This document shows positions 1-13,889 of a stretch of 64,000 nucleotides of DNA, in pieces. The translations under genes were made by a program, and so were the position numbers. The notes under the pieces were generated by a model. The model made no database searches and had not been told where the DNA came from. It was given only the letters and a program-made list of their open reading frames with translations. This stretch comes from Diplocarpon mali. Lineage: Eukaryota; Ascomycota; Leotiomycetes; Helotiales; Drepanopezizaceae. The stretch is from the NCBI GenBank assembly GCA_024741835.1, contig JAENRP010000157.1, forward strand, positions 35,719 through 99,718. The letters are read 5' to 3'. Each line of letters opens with the position of its first letter. Position 1 is the first letter of the stretch.

Positions 1-418
1 TCGCCGGAAAGCAACTTGAGGATGGCCGCACCCTGTCAGACTACAACATCCAGAAGGTACACATAACCCACATCTGAGGCGGCAGAGTGGGCATGATTTC
101 CTAGCAAGAAAGATTCGAGGCGGCAAGGGTTCAAATGTACACAAACAGGTGGCTGACTGGCTGAATCACAGGAGTCCACTCTTCATCTCGTTCTCCGTCT
201 CCGTGGTGGTATCATCGAGCCATCTCTCAAGGCCCTTGCTTCCAAGTTCAACTGCGACAAGATGATCTGCCGAAAGTGCTATGTGAGTAATTATTCGATT
301 CCTAGACCGATAACCAAACTGATATCGATAGGCCCGTCTCCCTCCTCGTGCGACCAACTGTAGAAAGAAGAAGTGTGGACACACCAACCAACTCCGCCCA
401 AAGAAGAAGCTAAAGTAA
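1..418 (+). CDS. UBI1/RPL40: Ubiquitin-60S ribosomal protein eL40 fusion (3' part)
   Basis: Three exons are visible: 1-56 (cut by the window edge), 172-282 and 332-418, with GT-AG introns at 57-171 and 283-331. They translate to the C-terminal third of ubiquitin, ending in LVLRLRGG. The 52-residue eL40 tail follows, starting [24 protein letters not shown] and closing with the basic [14 protein letters not shown] end; its four zinc-binding cysteines are all present. In this family the fusion is cut after Gly-Gly to release free ubiquitin and L40, which joins the large ribosomal subunit. The start and most of ubiquitin lie left of the window. The next gene is on the same strand 725 bp downstream. 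Confidence 0.97.
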
Positions 419-1143
419 ATGGTTCGCTATTCGACGATTGTAGGCTCTGGAGATATTGGAGGGTGGCCAAAGGTCCAGCTTTTTGCAAGCTTGCTTGTAT
501 GATCTCAATAGTATGAGCACGAAATACGACGGAGAATCAACCGGAAACATTTGGAATACAATTATGTGACATTGTAAGGGAGTATGGGTTCAAGAAAATC
601 ACATAACTCGACAGCTGCATGCTCCATGAGGTTATTTCGTAATCCACATAATAGCATTGATTCGAAATTGGATCTCGAGCATGAAGAGTGAGAAATGCCG
701 GTCCATTTTTTCATGATTATGGGAATAGCATCTGGGGATGACCGTATTTTATGTAGATCTGGCTCGACTAAGCTGCAAGGCAAGCCAATTGTTAAGTTCT
801 TGCGCAAACAGACACCCGTGGCAGATCCGTTGCGAGCCGCATACTAGCAATTATGGGTTATGATATATAAAAATATATGTTTCCTTGTAGAGATTTGCGT
901 TCTTACCTTTGGCTTGCAGCATGGTGGGGTCGTTCGGCTCTGACAGGGATAGAAATGCAGGGGCAATGTACACCAACCCACATCTATTGGGCCACTCTAG
1001 CGCAACATTCATGTATAGCTGTCCACGAGTTGAAAACCACAAGCAGATATCGCAATCATCCAACAGTCGAAGATAGGGAAATTCTTTCCGTTTCATCGGG
1101 TAATTTATTGCTCTCTTACTCCTGAACTCGATAGTTAGATACG
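419..1143. other. Intergenic: 3' UTR of eL40 and promoter of the Yip1 gene
   Basis: No open frame in this stretch has a recognisable product or plausible exon structure. Short frames occur on both strands (for example 877-1125), but none resembles a protein family. It probably holds the eL40 3' UTR and the upstream region of the gene at 1144. Confidence 0.5.
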
Positions 1144-2136
1144 ATGTCAGGAGCTGGTTATGATGTGGTAGTTGACGTTGATGAAGAGGGAGATGTGAGC
1201 TCGCCCTTGTCTCCTGAACCGCTCTGCGCTGCTAACCTGTACTTCAGTTGGGCCACACTGATCTTCAAGAAGATCTTGAATTTCACTCTTCAAACTTCAA
1301 CACCGATACCGCAAACTCGAGAAAGCTAACTGGCTCTGCTCCTGGCCTTCCGGCACCTGCGACTGCATCTGGGAGCGGCTCCTCGAAACGTTTCCTATGG
1401 ACCTTGTCCTTCTATGCGCAATTCTTCGACGTTGATACCAGCTCCGTTCTCGCGAGATGCTGGGCTGCGCTATACCCGCGAGCCAACTTCCTCGATGTGC
1501 TGGAGGGCAACCCTGATCTGTATGGACCAATCTGGATTGCCACGACAGTAGTCTTCATTCTGTTCTTGGGAGGCACTATCAGCAAATATTTGGCAGAAAA
1601 AGGCAGTGATCATTTTGTTTATGACTTCAGGCTTCTTAGCGGTACGTCATTTTCTGCTTGAATGAAACAGCTATGGCTAACATATCCAAGGCGCCGCTGG
1701 ATTAATTTATGGATACACCCTCTTTATTCCAATCGCGCTTTTTCTAGCTCTCAAATACTTCGGCAGCGAGTCTGCTAATCTCTTGGAGTGCTGGGCTTTG
1801 TACGGCTACTCGAATCTTATCTGGATTCCTGTTGCCCTCATCTCGTGGTCACCTATCACCATCTTGAACTGGGTCTTTGTGGGTGTTGGGTTCGGCGTCA
1901 GCGTAGCTTTCCTGCTACGGAACTTGTACCCCGTCTTGAGCGCCACGGACAAGCAAACTAGCAAAGTCTTGTTGATTTTGGTGGTCTGCCTGCATGCTGG
2001 TTTGGCTATTGCCATCAAAGTTTTATTCTTCGCGCACGGCAGTCCAATCGCGAATGTCCCCGAAAAGCCAACACCTACCCCAACCCCAACTCCAACCCCA
2101 ACGCCAGCGCCAGCGCCAGCGAGTTTCATGTTTTGA
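1144..2136 (+). CDS. Yip1-domain Golgi membrane protein (YIPF1/YIPF2 type, yeast Yip5-like)
   Basis: Exons 1144-1194, 1248-1641 and 1691-2136 join in frame to give about 296 aa; intron 2 has a GCTAAC branch point. An acidic, unstructured N-terminus leads to the region LWTLSFYAQFFDVDT, then NPDLYGPIWI, which is diagnostic of the YIPF1/2 branch of the Yip1 family. Five hydrophobic segments follow. The family consists of five-pass membrane proteins of Golgi/endosomal vesicles that interact with Rab GTPases. The C-terminus ends in an alternating Thr-Pro/Ala-Pro tail coded by a minisatellite. The start is the first ATG and gives a clean splice into exon 2. It converges with the rhodanese gene, 219 bp apart. 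The family is sure; which yeast gene is the true orthologue is less so. Confidence 0.92.
2068..2121 (+). repeat. Coding minisatellite (Thr-Pro / Ala-Pro repeat)
   Basis: A 6-bp unit, roughly CCAACN then CCAGCG, is repeated about nine times inside the last exon of the Yip1 gene. It codes a run of Thr-Pro followed by Ala-Pro near the C-terminus. Units differ mostly at the third codon position. Confidence 0.85.
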
Positions 2137-2355
2137 CAGGTCACATACTGTTGGGTGGATGTGTGGTAGAATTTGACAAAGCTACATCATTGCAAATGAT
2201 GCTTTTAAGACAAATATTTTATAGGTACCTCCATAACAGCAACCATCAAGCCCGTACTTTCGCAGTGGTTATTGCGTTCCAGGGAAAGGAATTGTTGCAG
2301 AGTAATTAAATTTGGCAGGTCTGATTTCTCCGCAATCACTCTCACCTGTATGTAG
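2137..2355. other. Convergent 3' intergenic region
   Basis: Only 219 bp separate the stop codons of the converging Yip1 and rhodanese genes, so it holds the 3' ends of both transcripts. I saw no other feature. Confidence 0.5.
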
Positions 2356-2933
2356 CTATCTGCCCCCCTCCTTGACACCTCCATTCTTGTCCCAATCTAG
2401 CCAACTTCCTTCGTACTCTGCGACTTTGACCCACCCAGCCTGCCTTGCGAAGGCTGCCGCGGCCTTACTCCTCACTCCCGCCTTGCAGAAAAAGACCACC
2501 TCCTGGTTCTTACTCGGCCTCTCGAATCCAAACCTGTCCTCAAATTCCTCTGCTGAGATGAAAAAAGAGTCAGGCTTCGAAGAGATCGGTATGTTGAGGG
2601 ATCCGGGAATTGTTCCAGAGTCTCGTAATTCTGCGGGCTCTCGAGTGTCGATGAGGACCCGGTTTGGGTCTGACTTCTCTACGAGTGCTTTTACCTGCCC
2701 AGTGTTAGAAATTTGGAGAGTGAAGAGAAATGATAGCTGCTGCGTACATCCTTATAGGTGTATTTTATGCTAGGTGCTGACTGGGAGTAAAATCTCGAAT
2801 GTGCGCGCTGTGCAACAGAAGCTGCAGACTGAATAGAGGGACTTGGTGAGATTCTAAATTGCCGAGAGGCTCGTGGAATCGTGGACCGTATATTTCGAAG
2901 AAAAACGGACGACAGCGCACGTAAATAGCTCAT
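2356..2933 (-). CDS. Mitochondrial single-domain rhodanese (thiosulfate sulfurtransferase, RDL-like)
   Basis: Exon 1 is 2933-2748 and exon 2 is 2694-2356, joined in phase 0 across a 53-nt GT-AG intron (2695-2747); the product is 174 aa. The N-terminal 50 residues are rich in Arg, Ser and Ala with almost no acids (SVFLRNIRSTIPRASRQFR), like a mitochondrial targeting peptide. One rhodanese domain follows: VLIDTREP, the GSLNIPI strand, and the active-site loop FFCKAGVRS, whose Cys carries the persulfide in this family. GYEGSWLDW-type sequence near the end fits the Rdl1/Rdl2 group. A frame on the other strand over this region is only its shadow. It is divergent from ASK1, with a shared 425-bp upstream region. 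Confidence 0.93.
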
Positions 2934-3358
2934 GTTCTTAGTTGACTGCGGTCTTGAGCTTTTGACTGATAGTGGGAGTAGTAAACATGCTCCGTCGTCT
3001 AAGACGCGCTCATCAAGCTACCCCGGATTTCGAACCCTTGTCAGCCGGTCGCCATTCTGGGCAAACGAAGCGCGACATTGATTAATTCGACAACATTCTC
3101 ACTTAATTAATGTGTAGTGTGTACAGAATGATGCAATGTTCAGATTGCCGTGTAGTGTGCTAAACTTCTATCTAATTTGAACCTTAGGATGCGATGTGAA
3201 AGACAAAAAGGTCTATACCCTTTAGTATACTCCGAAGGGGCTAAGCTCGCTACTTCAGAAAACATTAACGCGCCCGCTCGCGTCTACACCTCACATGAGA
3301 GGCAGGCGAAGATAAAGTAACAATTGATTCTTCATCGACAGTTACTGCAGCAGTGACT
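2934..3358. promoter_or_regulatory. Shared divergent promoter region of rhodanese and ASK1
   Basis: The 425 bp lie between two genes that start outwards. I saw no gene here. A TTCGAAA word on the minus strand near 3030 looks like a tRNA B-box but has no tRNA fold around it. The control elements themselves cannot be assigned from sequence. Confidence 0.5.
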
Positions 3359-4724
3359 ATGTCTCGCCCGCTCTCTCTATCTCGCCCCCTCTCGCTCACC
3401 GAAGAGCTTGAGAAACTGGAGCAGTCAATCACTCTTACTCTCCAGGGTTTGTCTCGCCATTCCATCCGTCTGCTTCCCCGGGCTGACGAGGCTAGAAATC
3501 GACCACAACTTCAGTCGCGCGCACCGGATTGTTACTGCGAGCATTTTGCCTATTGTGGAACAGTATGCGGAGCATTCCACCGCAGTCTGGGAAGGCTCTA
3601 AGGTCGGTTGCGCTCATGGATTTGATTCCAGGAACATCGTCACAGACACTGATAACAGGGTAGTTTTGGAAGCAATTCTTCGAAGCAAGCGCAAATGTTT
3701 CTCTGTCGGGAGTAGAGGAACGAGATGAGGAGGAGGATGCTTCCTACGCTCATTCGCACGAGGACGCCAGCATGTACGCAATGTCTGCATCCGCGCAGGG
3801 AGACGATACAGCTCGCTACCTTGGCTACGGCCCAGAGCACGATCCTTACGACCAGAACGATGAATCTCTCCTCGAAAATGCGGATATTAGTGGAAGTACC
3901 CCTCGCGCGCCCGACCCTCAGAAGTCATCCTCGGGCAAGCCCGCGTTTGCAGAGTACTCCTCGCCTTACGAGGAACTGAAACAGGAAATGAGGGGGGAAA
4001 CAAAGAAGCCGGCACATGGACATGATTTGAACGTCTTGCCTACGACACCAGGTCAGCAGCCTAGGATTCCAGACATGTCAATGACTCCAACGTTATCTTC
4101 CTTCGACCCCCGATCCAATACAACTAGACAGGGCGCAGACCCGCTGCTGCACAGAGTGCTGGACAAAAATTACCGAATACAAGCAACTCCTCACTCTACT
4201 CGTAAGGAGCAAAAAACTCCTGCAGATAAGCCTTCCTGGCGGGATACAACCTCACCCATGTCATCGCCACCTGCGGCAGCGCCACAACTCCGTGCAGAGA
4301 TTTTCAGTTCGCCTATCAGGAAGCAATACAACAGATCAAACGCTCCTAGAACGCCCGGAGTAAGTATTCAGACGCCCGCCAAAGGGAAAAGTAAGGAATT
4401 GTTTGCCAAGCCTTCAATGAAAGATGAGATCACCTGGGAGAGTGATAGTGATGAGGATGCGGAGGGCGTCTATAGGGAGCTTGGCATGAGCCCGCCTAAA
4501 ACTATACAATTCTCGTTGCCCCAATCAAGACTTCTCCAAACTCCAGGTATTTATCCAGGTCAGAGATGATGGTCTTATGACTGACGATTCTAGCACGAGA
4601 GGCCAGCAAGAGGATTGTCGAGGACCTACTCACCACCGCTGGAGCTGGACTCGACGACACAGACGGGCTTGAGGAAAGTCCTAGCATGGTGGCTATGAGG
4701 GACGATTTGGATTATAGTTTCTAG
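3359..4724 (+). CDS. ASK1: DASH/Dam1 complex subunit Ask1
   Basis: Four exons (3359-3446, 3496-3602, 3664-4546, 4594-4724) join in frame to about 402 aa. The conserved Ask1 core is at the N-terminus: TEELEKLEQSITLTLQEIDH, then SRAHRIVTASILPIVEQYAEHS and WKQFFEASANVSLSG. The middle is long, Ser/Pro-rich and low in complexity, with many SP/TP sites, as expected for a Cdk-regulated subunit. The C-terminus has the conserved TPAREASKRIVEDLL helix and an acidic end. In the family, Ask1 is part of the microtubule-binding ring that couples kinetochores to spindle microtubules in fungi. The ATG at 3359 is chosen; the frame opens just upstream only with a GTG. Confidence 0.94.
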
Positions 4725-6631
4725 CCAGACCTACAATATTGGGGCGCTCATGAAGTCCACATGGTATCCCACATCCAAAATTAGCTATAGCGAACATCTA
4801 CGGTGTCTCCCGAAATTTCCAACCCCAAGGCAAGCTCCAAGAAGGGAACCGTCCCCACTTGTACCACTGAACCCGCCGAAACACCATCGCTCCACGCGAT
4901 GGTTCCCTCAGCGCGTGTCCGCTCAGTATATGTATGCTTCCGCTGTCCTTTGCCTGGCTAAGTGTTCGTCAGATGCTTGTGTATTCAACGACCTCTGAAG
5001 TAATCGCCGTTTTGGACTAAATGCTCGCCCTCCTGGTCTGGACTGGGAAGTCACTTGCGTGTCTCTGTATCTGGTGTAAGACCCTTCTGTCCCCACAGGC
5101 TAGCGACAGAGTGAATCGCCGCGTCTCTTCTGGCTTGATACTTTCCAATAGGAGTGGGAACCTTACCTTGTACCTTGTTCTCACGAGGCCAAACTTGGAC
5201 GACATGGTGAATACTGTTGAGATAGAGGCATTATCTAGTTCTTTGGCTGAAGCTTGGAAAGGCTTGATGTTAACTTATCCCGTTTGGATCGTCCTTGAGT
5301 TGGGCTGCCTATGGTATTAAGAAAGTTGAAATAGTCCAGTGAAGAAGATATGGCAAACGAGATCTCACAGCGCCCGGAAAACCGCCTAGGATGTCGATTG
5401 CGGTTCGAGGCTACCCTTGAAAGAATGTAATGGGGTATTGTTTACTTACACTATTTGATTGACCGTTCTTCTGCGAATTGTAGGTCTTGCGTCTTTGGTT
5501 CTGTCGTGGGAGAAATGAGATATTTATACAGTATCGTTTCGAGTCATCCCTCACATTTACCACATTCTTACTCCTCAAATCCCATATACCGAAGCCTCTT
5601 GAGATGGATTTATCTGTCCGCAATCGCTCTTTGCATTCAATGACAGCCCCTAAGCGCAAGCAAGCGAACGCCGAATGGAGCTCCAGTCGAATCCCGATCA
5701 TTCCATTCCGCTCTGGAAGCACCATCACGGGCTGCACCGAACCACTGGGTGACTCAAGCAAAACCTGCCGATTGTGTGAAGCAGAGGAAGCCACACGTGT
5801 TGTGCTCTCGGCAGGATAACTCTTTCTCGCGAGGAAAGGCTTATGTTACTAGCTTTCTCGACAGTCAGGTAGTGATCGTAGACGAAAATACAAGGCAGAC
5901 TTGATTTTCCTAGAGCTGTCTTAATACTCTCGTTATGCTCCAGGATCCGGAAGTAAAAGCCGATAGAACTCACTTGAGTCTAGGCCTGTTGTATTTGTTG
6001 TTGTATAGGCGTCTGGTACTCGTCTAGACTTCCATGCTGCTGCAAACTTGGGAGAGGTGTGTATACGCCATAGTCAGAGATCTGTATGTACACATCAACT
6101 TACGAATCAGCACCGTACCGAATTCAACAATGGGAAATCGAGAAGCGTGGCTATTAAGAGACGGTCGAAGTACACAGATACGCTTGATTTTTCAACAGCT
6201 GTGCTTGCAAGCGCGAACAGTGACTGTTCGGTATCAACCGCTCATTGAAAACTAGCTGCAGGAAGCATTTGACCCTTGCTAGGAACGCATATCGAGAGGC
6301 CATGTGGCAATTACTTAATAGATTTTTGGCGGCCATATTGAACTCTGAGTCAAGCGCTCATTAAGTTAATTCACAACGAAGCTCGCGGGCACGACACAAG
6401 TCTGCAAAGAAGGATCTCCTAGAGGTCTGGGCATGCTTTCGACTGATCAAAGTACATTTATCAGCTGTATTACGGTGTCTTATTAGTGGTTTCCCATGCC
6501 CGAATCTATGCACCGCTCTCTGAACGCCTAAAGAGCATCGTCCGCCCTGCAAATGCCAAATATCAATGCTTCCCGAGGCACCAGCTAAAGCTCGCTCACC
6601 AATGTCGAAGACGCATTCTGTCGCACGGGAA
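4725..6631. other. Long intergenic region, no recognisable gene
   Basis: These 1.9 kb lie between the tail-to-tail genes ASK1 and ERG5. Frames up to about 127 codons occur on both strands (for example 5411-5794 on minus), but the longer ones overlap each other, the minus one lacks an ATG, and none shows a domain. I found no tRNA or 5S rRNA fold. Confidence 0.45.
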
Positions 6632-8445
6632 TCAAGGTCGTTTGGAGAATGTCAGAGGGCAATCGTCCTGGGATATGTGAATAAACTTTCAGAGAATAAA
6701 TTTTTGGTACCTACCATTGGAAATATCGTAGCAAACACCTTGATTTCTTCGGACAAAGGTGTTGGGTGGTGTACCCAGTCGAGGTGCATAGCTGCTTTTC
6801 CTACCATGAGGGCTAGGTTGAGCTGAGCATATACTTGGCCGAGGCAGTAATGGGGTCCAGTTCCGAAAACCAAGAAATTCTTTGCGCCTTTAACCTCGGC
6901 ATCTCCTGTGACATATCTATCCGGATCGTAAACATCGGGGTTCTCATAGACCTCGGGATCACGGAGTGCCGGATATGTTGTTGGGATGATCATTGCACCT
7001 GTGTAGAGGATCAGCTGCTGCCAAGAACATGGGAGAATCTAGCGGACCTTTGGGAACCGTATAGGTATCAGTAATCGGGAAGGGCTTCTTAACAAGGTAT
7101 GGGACCATCAATACTGGCGGGCGATATCTAAGCAGCTCTTTAACGGCGGCGCGGGTGTATACCATCTCGTCCAGGATATCCATCGTTACGGGCTTATTTC
7201 TATCACCACCTCGGACTCGAAGGTTCTCCTCTCGGATCTTATCCAACACGTCAGGTCTTTGGGCCATGATTTGGAACAGCCAGGTTGCGGCACTGCTGGT
7301 AGCATCTTGAGAAGCGAACAAAAAGGTAAAGACTGTCTGGGATATCTCGTAATCGGTGAAATCACGTAGCAAAGGCGATGGCTTCTCTATTCCTTCCATA
7401 GATAGTCCCTTCTCACGACGTTCACGATAGTTTGCCGAGTCGAGCTGAGACTTGACCCAGCCATCCATGATGCATGTAATGTCGCCTCCGGCAGTCATTC
7501 GGACTCTGCTCTTCGCTGCGCACTTGGCAAACTCGTCGAGGACCATGTCAGCAGCCTTTTTACCGTACCACGTTTTTGTGTATGGAATTATTATTGGAAA
7601 ATTGACAAGTTCCAGTGCGGCAGTGATGTTGTAGTAGTCGTCGGCGATCTTCTTAATAGCTTCATCTGAAATGTAGTGCCCAACAAAGGTACGGCATGAG
7701 ACAGCACACATAACCTCACGGAACTCCGGCATATACGGAACTGGCTTCCCCCCGGCATCCTCAGTGACCTTCAAGAATCTCTGGAAATAGGTATTGTAGA
7801 CATCGTCTTGTCCGGGCAGATAAGTCTCAAGAGACTTTCGGGTGAAAAGCCCATTGAGGCCTTTGCGGAAGTCGACATGAGCTTTACCGTCAAGGAAGAC
7901 CCAGTTGGCTTCTCCGAGGAGCTTGTGTGCCACATCTACCACACACGGCTTGACGAACCCTGGAGAGTTAAAGACCTTCCGTGACATATCCCGCGTTGAG
8001 GCAATGACAACGAATCTACACAATCAGCATTAGACAAATACAGAAATTTTGTCACGCTACATACTTGTGAAAAACTGATACACAACTGAGCTCTCCGCTG
8101 GCCCATTTCGCTTTGTACTCATCGAACTTTGGATTGACCGACTCGAGAAAGGGGCCAATGAAGGGAATCTTCCATGCTGGGCCAGGAATTGAGCCCTTTT
8201 GCCAAAGATAGCTACCTGTTTACTATTTAGCATGTGCTGTGTTACCGTAGGCACTACGAAATGCCTAGGAAAATTGAGTACCTACATTGATCATATGCGA
8301 CCATTAATGCCAGCAGAGTCAGAGCGATCTTCCATCCGCTGAGCGCTGACAGGGTAGCCAGGAACCTATCGAACTGCGAACTCCCAGTAACTTGCGCGTA
8401 TTTTGCGTCTGCCAGTGGCGAGGCAAAGCTGAGGTTTTCCGCCAT
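6632..8445 (-). CDS. ERG5: C-22 sterol desaturase, cytochrome P450 CYP61
   Basis: Five exons on minus (8445-8286, 8215-8065, 8015-7048, 6998-6715, 6667-6632) join with all phases consistent to about 532 aa, the normal ERG5 length. A hydrophobic N-terminal anchor ([12 protein letters not shown]) is followed by the proline hinge [17 protein letters not shown]. The I-helix reads SQDATSSA (about residue 325), the K-helix ExxR is ELLR (about 397), and the heme-binding loop is [10 protein letters not shown] with its Cys near 478. The last exon codes only [11 protein letters not shown], the usual ERG5 ending; without that 47-nt intron the protein would end in unrelated sequence. The enzyme introduces the C22-23 double bond late in ergosterol synthesis, in the ER. 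Confidence 0.96.
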
Positions 8446-9429
8446 AGCCGGCTATTGTAGATTCAGCTACCCGATTCAGGGGCCTTTGGGATTTCGATGC
8501 GACAGAGCGCACGAAAACTATTGATTCACCTATACAAAGCGATTGGCCCCGCAGCATCCAGGAATGAGAGCGTAGGTGGGGGAGGACGTGGAATGTTGAT
8601 TGAAGGAGTGTATTATTGGATGTGATGGTTAGGAGGAGAAAAGGACAGTCGAATTGAACCCAAATTTAGAGACAAGACAATCGCGAGTCCAGTTAGTTAG
8701 TTCCATTGCCAAGAGGTGGAAGTAGCGGCCGCGTCGCTTATCAAAGTTGTCCTACTTCAGGTTAAGTACGTGAGTCAAATACAAGGTAACAGCTCTTCTG
8801 TTTGCTGGTAAAGTTATCTAGTAAACATGTGGTGTTAACATATGGACTCTTTCTTTTGCTAGATCTCTAAGGGATTTAAGTCCTATGATAAACTTCAGTG
8901 ATCAGGCCTCAGACTATGTATATGATTGTCATTTGGCTTAGGCAGATTATTAGGAACTTTCAAGAACACAGTTGTTGCAGATGTGTTTAAACAAGGATGG
9001 ACATTCTATAACAATGCTACTATTATACGTATACTTCAGGATAATAGTCTTGAGAAGATCTATCTTTCAAAGAATTTGTATAATGAAATTAGGAGCTTCC
9101 TAAGTCTGCGGCTTTGTTAAGTTGGAATTATTTTTATAACTTCTGTTGAAAGGTTGCTTAGAAATTTTAGAACCCACGCAAGTACCTCTGAATATCACTC
9201 TAAATATCAAGTGGTTGTGTCAACCTACTCTAGAGACCTTCGATTTGTCAGACTACATACTAGCATGCAATTGGAGAATGTTCAGCTGCCGACCTGGGGT
9301 AGTAATCAAAGGTGGGCATCAGAGGTCAGTCCAAAATCAAAATCAAACTCATTATACAGTTAACGTGTAAGTTAAGAACAACACCTCTGTTCCCGATCCA
9401 TAAGTAGCTATTCTGGATATAAGCACAGT
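8446..9429. other. Divergent intergenic region between ERG5 and the carboxylesterase
   Basis: The first 450 bp is presumably ERG5 promoter. From about 8870 the sequence turns AT-rich, with a 64-codon frame at 8926-9120 (no useful ATG context, no known domain). This could be a decayed repeat. Upstream sequence of the esterase ends at 9429. Confidence 0.4.
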
Positions 9430-11600
<2,171 letters not shown>

Positions 11601-11668
11601 GCGCCAGATTTTGATGCGGACTGTCAAATGTTCCTCCTAGCCTAGGCATCATTGTATGGCCGACAAAA

Positions 11669-12592
11669 TTAAACGTTTACTCTATTCCAAACATCCAACC
11701 CCGAAAGTACAGTGCTTCCGACGCTCATCATGCCCACGTTGGCCGAGGAAGTTGGGATCCAGCCCGTCGCTGACCCTGGGATGAACAGATCGCAACCATC
11801 TATGAAGAGCCTCTTCGCGATCTTTTTCCTGGTCGCATCACGCTCCGTCGGCCGGCCCTGGGTCATTTCCGCTTTGTTCTTCCGGGATTTCTGGTGTTTC
11901 TCCTCAACTCTTTTCCCAAGTCCAGCATTCTTTCCAAGCAAGCCCAACAGCTCTAAGATCCCGCTAAAGATCCCAAGAACCAGAGAGCAGAACCAGAACT
12001 TCATAGCTTCGAGAAATAAGCCTGCTGCCCAAGTAGTAGATACGACGCCCATTTCGTCCAGCTACCAATATCAGCATCTCCAATCAATCTTCACCCAAGT
12101 CCTCTTTCTTGCGAACTTCCACATAGCCGGGTAGGACGACTCACGATAGTAAAACTCTCCAGTAACAAGTAAATCCCCAAGCAACTCCACCTGCCAAATT
12201 CAAGGACTGCCAAAAGGCCACTCCGACGAGAGAATATGTCGAAAGCAAACGTGAAAGCGTCAATGAATTTGAGGACGCGGAGATATCGGCGCCCTATATT
12301 TACTTAGCCGAGTCTCTTCGGGGGCTTCACAGGTGTTTACCGAGAGCGAATTGCTTGCGTGCTTGTAGCCATGGTGCTGCGGCTGTAGCGGTGAGCGAGC
12401 AAGCTGCGACGACTTGAGCGAGGGATTGGAGAAGACGAAGCGTCTTCTCGAGGCCGGCTGTGAAGTGGAGGGGGAGAGTCAGATGGATTCCCTGTGAGAG
12501 GCGGGCATGTGGGAATAGCGAAAAGGGGGGCGGGAAGTACCAGCGTCGCCGACAAACCGAGATACCTGTGTGACAGCGTTGGCGGGTGACAT
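11669..12592 (-). CDS. PEX11C: Peroxisomal membrane protein, PEX11C-like
   Basis: Four exons (12592-12541, 12457-12341, 12293-12145, 12061-11669) join with consistent phases to about 236 aa. The N-terminus reads VSRFVGDAAGLEKTLRLLQ, the PEX11 amphipathic helix region. RKQFALGRRYLRVLKFIDAF and a Gly/Leu-rich stretch ending LLLESFTILDEMGV follow, then hydrophobic FWFCSLVLGIFSGILELLG. A Lys/Arg-rich linker leads to the conserved C-terminal block DGCDLFIPGSATGWI. PEX11 proteins elongate and divide peroxisomes from the membrane. The ATG at 12592 is the first in frame. Without splicing only the last exon would be seen as an open frame. Confidence 0.9.
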
Positions 12593-13533
12593 GTCAGAGC
12601 CAGTATATTGGCTCAAAATTCTAGAATTCAAGAGCAAAGAATTATAATGATACAAGAATTCTGCATCTACTTTGTGTTCTTTGATGAATTAGGGGGGTTT
12701 ACTCGTAAGACTAGCTGGTAAACTAAATCAACTTGAAAAACACGTGATACACCCCCAGGATCCCTATAATATTACATAAGTTACTTCCTAACGACGTCAA
12801 CTTATCTGGTAGGGCTTTAAATATAAAATATGCGCATGGATAGCAATTGCAGCACGACGCATGTTTCGATATCACAATGAAGCTGTTTATTTTGGGGTCA
12901 AGTTTAATATTGTTTTTCCAATAGAAATATCCATGTTTCGGAGTCGCTATTTGGAACGTAGGTACCAGGGGAAATCTTTCACACTGTCAACACTAAGCAA
13001 GGGTATGCGGCAGGATAACGAGGTTGGTAAAAGTACCTTCGGTCGAGAACGCAATGATTTTGGTAAAGACGACAGCCTGCTACTCCCACATGGTTAGAGA
13101 TTTCCCTGGGTACCTCCGTACTTTGGAGTTGGAAGTACCGGATTGTCAAACAGTCGGCGAATCATTCATAATCTCCATGTAAACAACTAGTAGTTATAGA
13201 TCCAAATCAGCACAGCCGACCTACTTTGGATATTTTGAGAATGTGATAGGGTATAAATCATAGAGTAATCACAGCGCTAAGGCATTTCCACGATATTACT
13301 TACCTTGACAAGATACAAAAGATAGCGCTTTACCTCTGCATATAATTGACACTGGAAAAATTTGACTGCACACTTGGGAAAATGGTTTGGGGTTTTTGAA
13401 ATCAGATTTTCTCCTCCCGTACTGTGTAAAATCAACGGTCTCTAGTTTGAATATTGGTCTTGCCGCGCCTGATTGCCCTGCAATTAGAGCACCACCAACC
13501 CCCCCATTCTACAATGTCCCAACCCGTGGGTCA
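12593..13533. other. AT-rich intergenic stretch
   Basis: The PEX11C promoter lies at its left end. Beyond it the sequence becomes AT-rich. A 78-codon ATG frame at 12861-13097 (+) has no recognisable domain or signal peptide, and I do not call it. Confidence 0.4.
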
Positions 13534-13785
13534 CTATGAGCAACAAGCAATAAAGTTGCAGACATCATCGACTTCTTTGTCAAGGCAAGTTTCTTCGTTG
13601 GCATCAATTGTGTATTCATCGGAAGTTTCAGCCTGGCCTGTCGAGCAAATACCACTATCCACGCAGTGGAGTTTATTGCCTTGAACGCAGCGACCATGGC
13701 TTCCTGCTGCGTATTGACAATTGTTTGCAGATGCAGATGCGAAAGCGAGGAGGGTGATTGTAGTGAAGAGAGTAGAGAATTGCAT
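13534..13785 (-). CDS. Small secreted cysteine-rich protein, copy A
   Basis: An intronless 83-aa frame. Residues 1-20 (MQFSTLFTTITLLAFASASA) form a clear signal peptide. The mature part has eight cysteines spaced C-x9-C-x7-C-x5-C-x19-C-x8-C-x4-CC. The ATG at 13785 is real and lies about 120 bp from a TATA-like word at 13907-13918. The protein at 19324 shares the same frame length, signal-peptide start and cysteine spacing, with little other identity apart from a NEE[TS]C motif, so the two are paralogues. I do not recognise a named family. Small secreted, disulfide-rich proteins of this shape in AT-rich fungal DNA are often effector candidates, but no function is shown here. Confidence 0.8.
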   Translation of the reverse strand: MQFSTLFTTITLLAFASASANNCQYAAGSHGRCVQGNKLHCVDSGICSTGQAETSDEYTIDANEETCLDKEVDDVCNFIACCS

Positions 13786-13889
13786 ATTGTTGGCGTATGG
13801 AATAAACGGTTATAGGAGGTGTTGACTCTCTCAAGCAGTAAGGATGGCTAGTAGGTGGAAGAATGCTAATCGAATACTTTGGTTACGAC

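Noticed and set aside
3010..3060. tRNA-like B-box (GGTTCGAAATCC) on the minus strand
   Set aside because: No acceptor stem, no A-box at the right distance and a poor T-stem; lies in a divergent promoter.
5411..5819. Overlapping frames of 110-127 codons on both strands between ASK1 and ERG5
   Set aside because: The minus frame starts with GTG, there is no domain or splice context, and both strands are open at once, as expected by chance.
12861..13097. 78-codon ATG frame on + in AT-rich DNA
   Set aside because: No domain, no signal peptide, no conserved neighbour.
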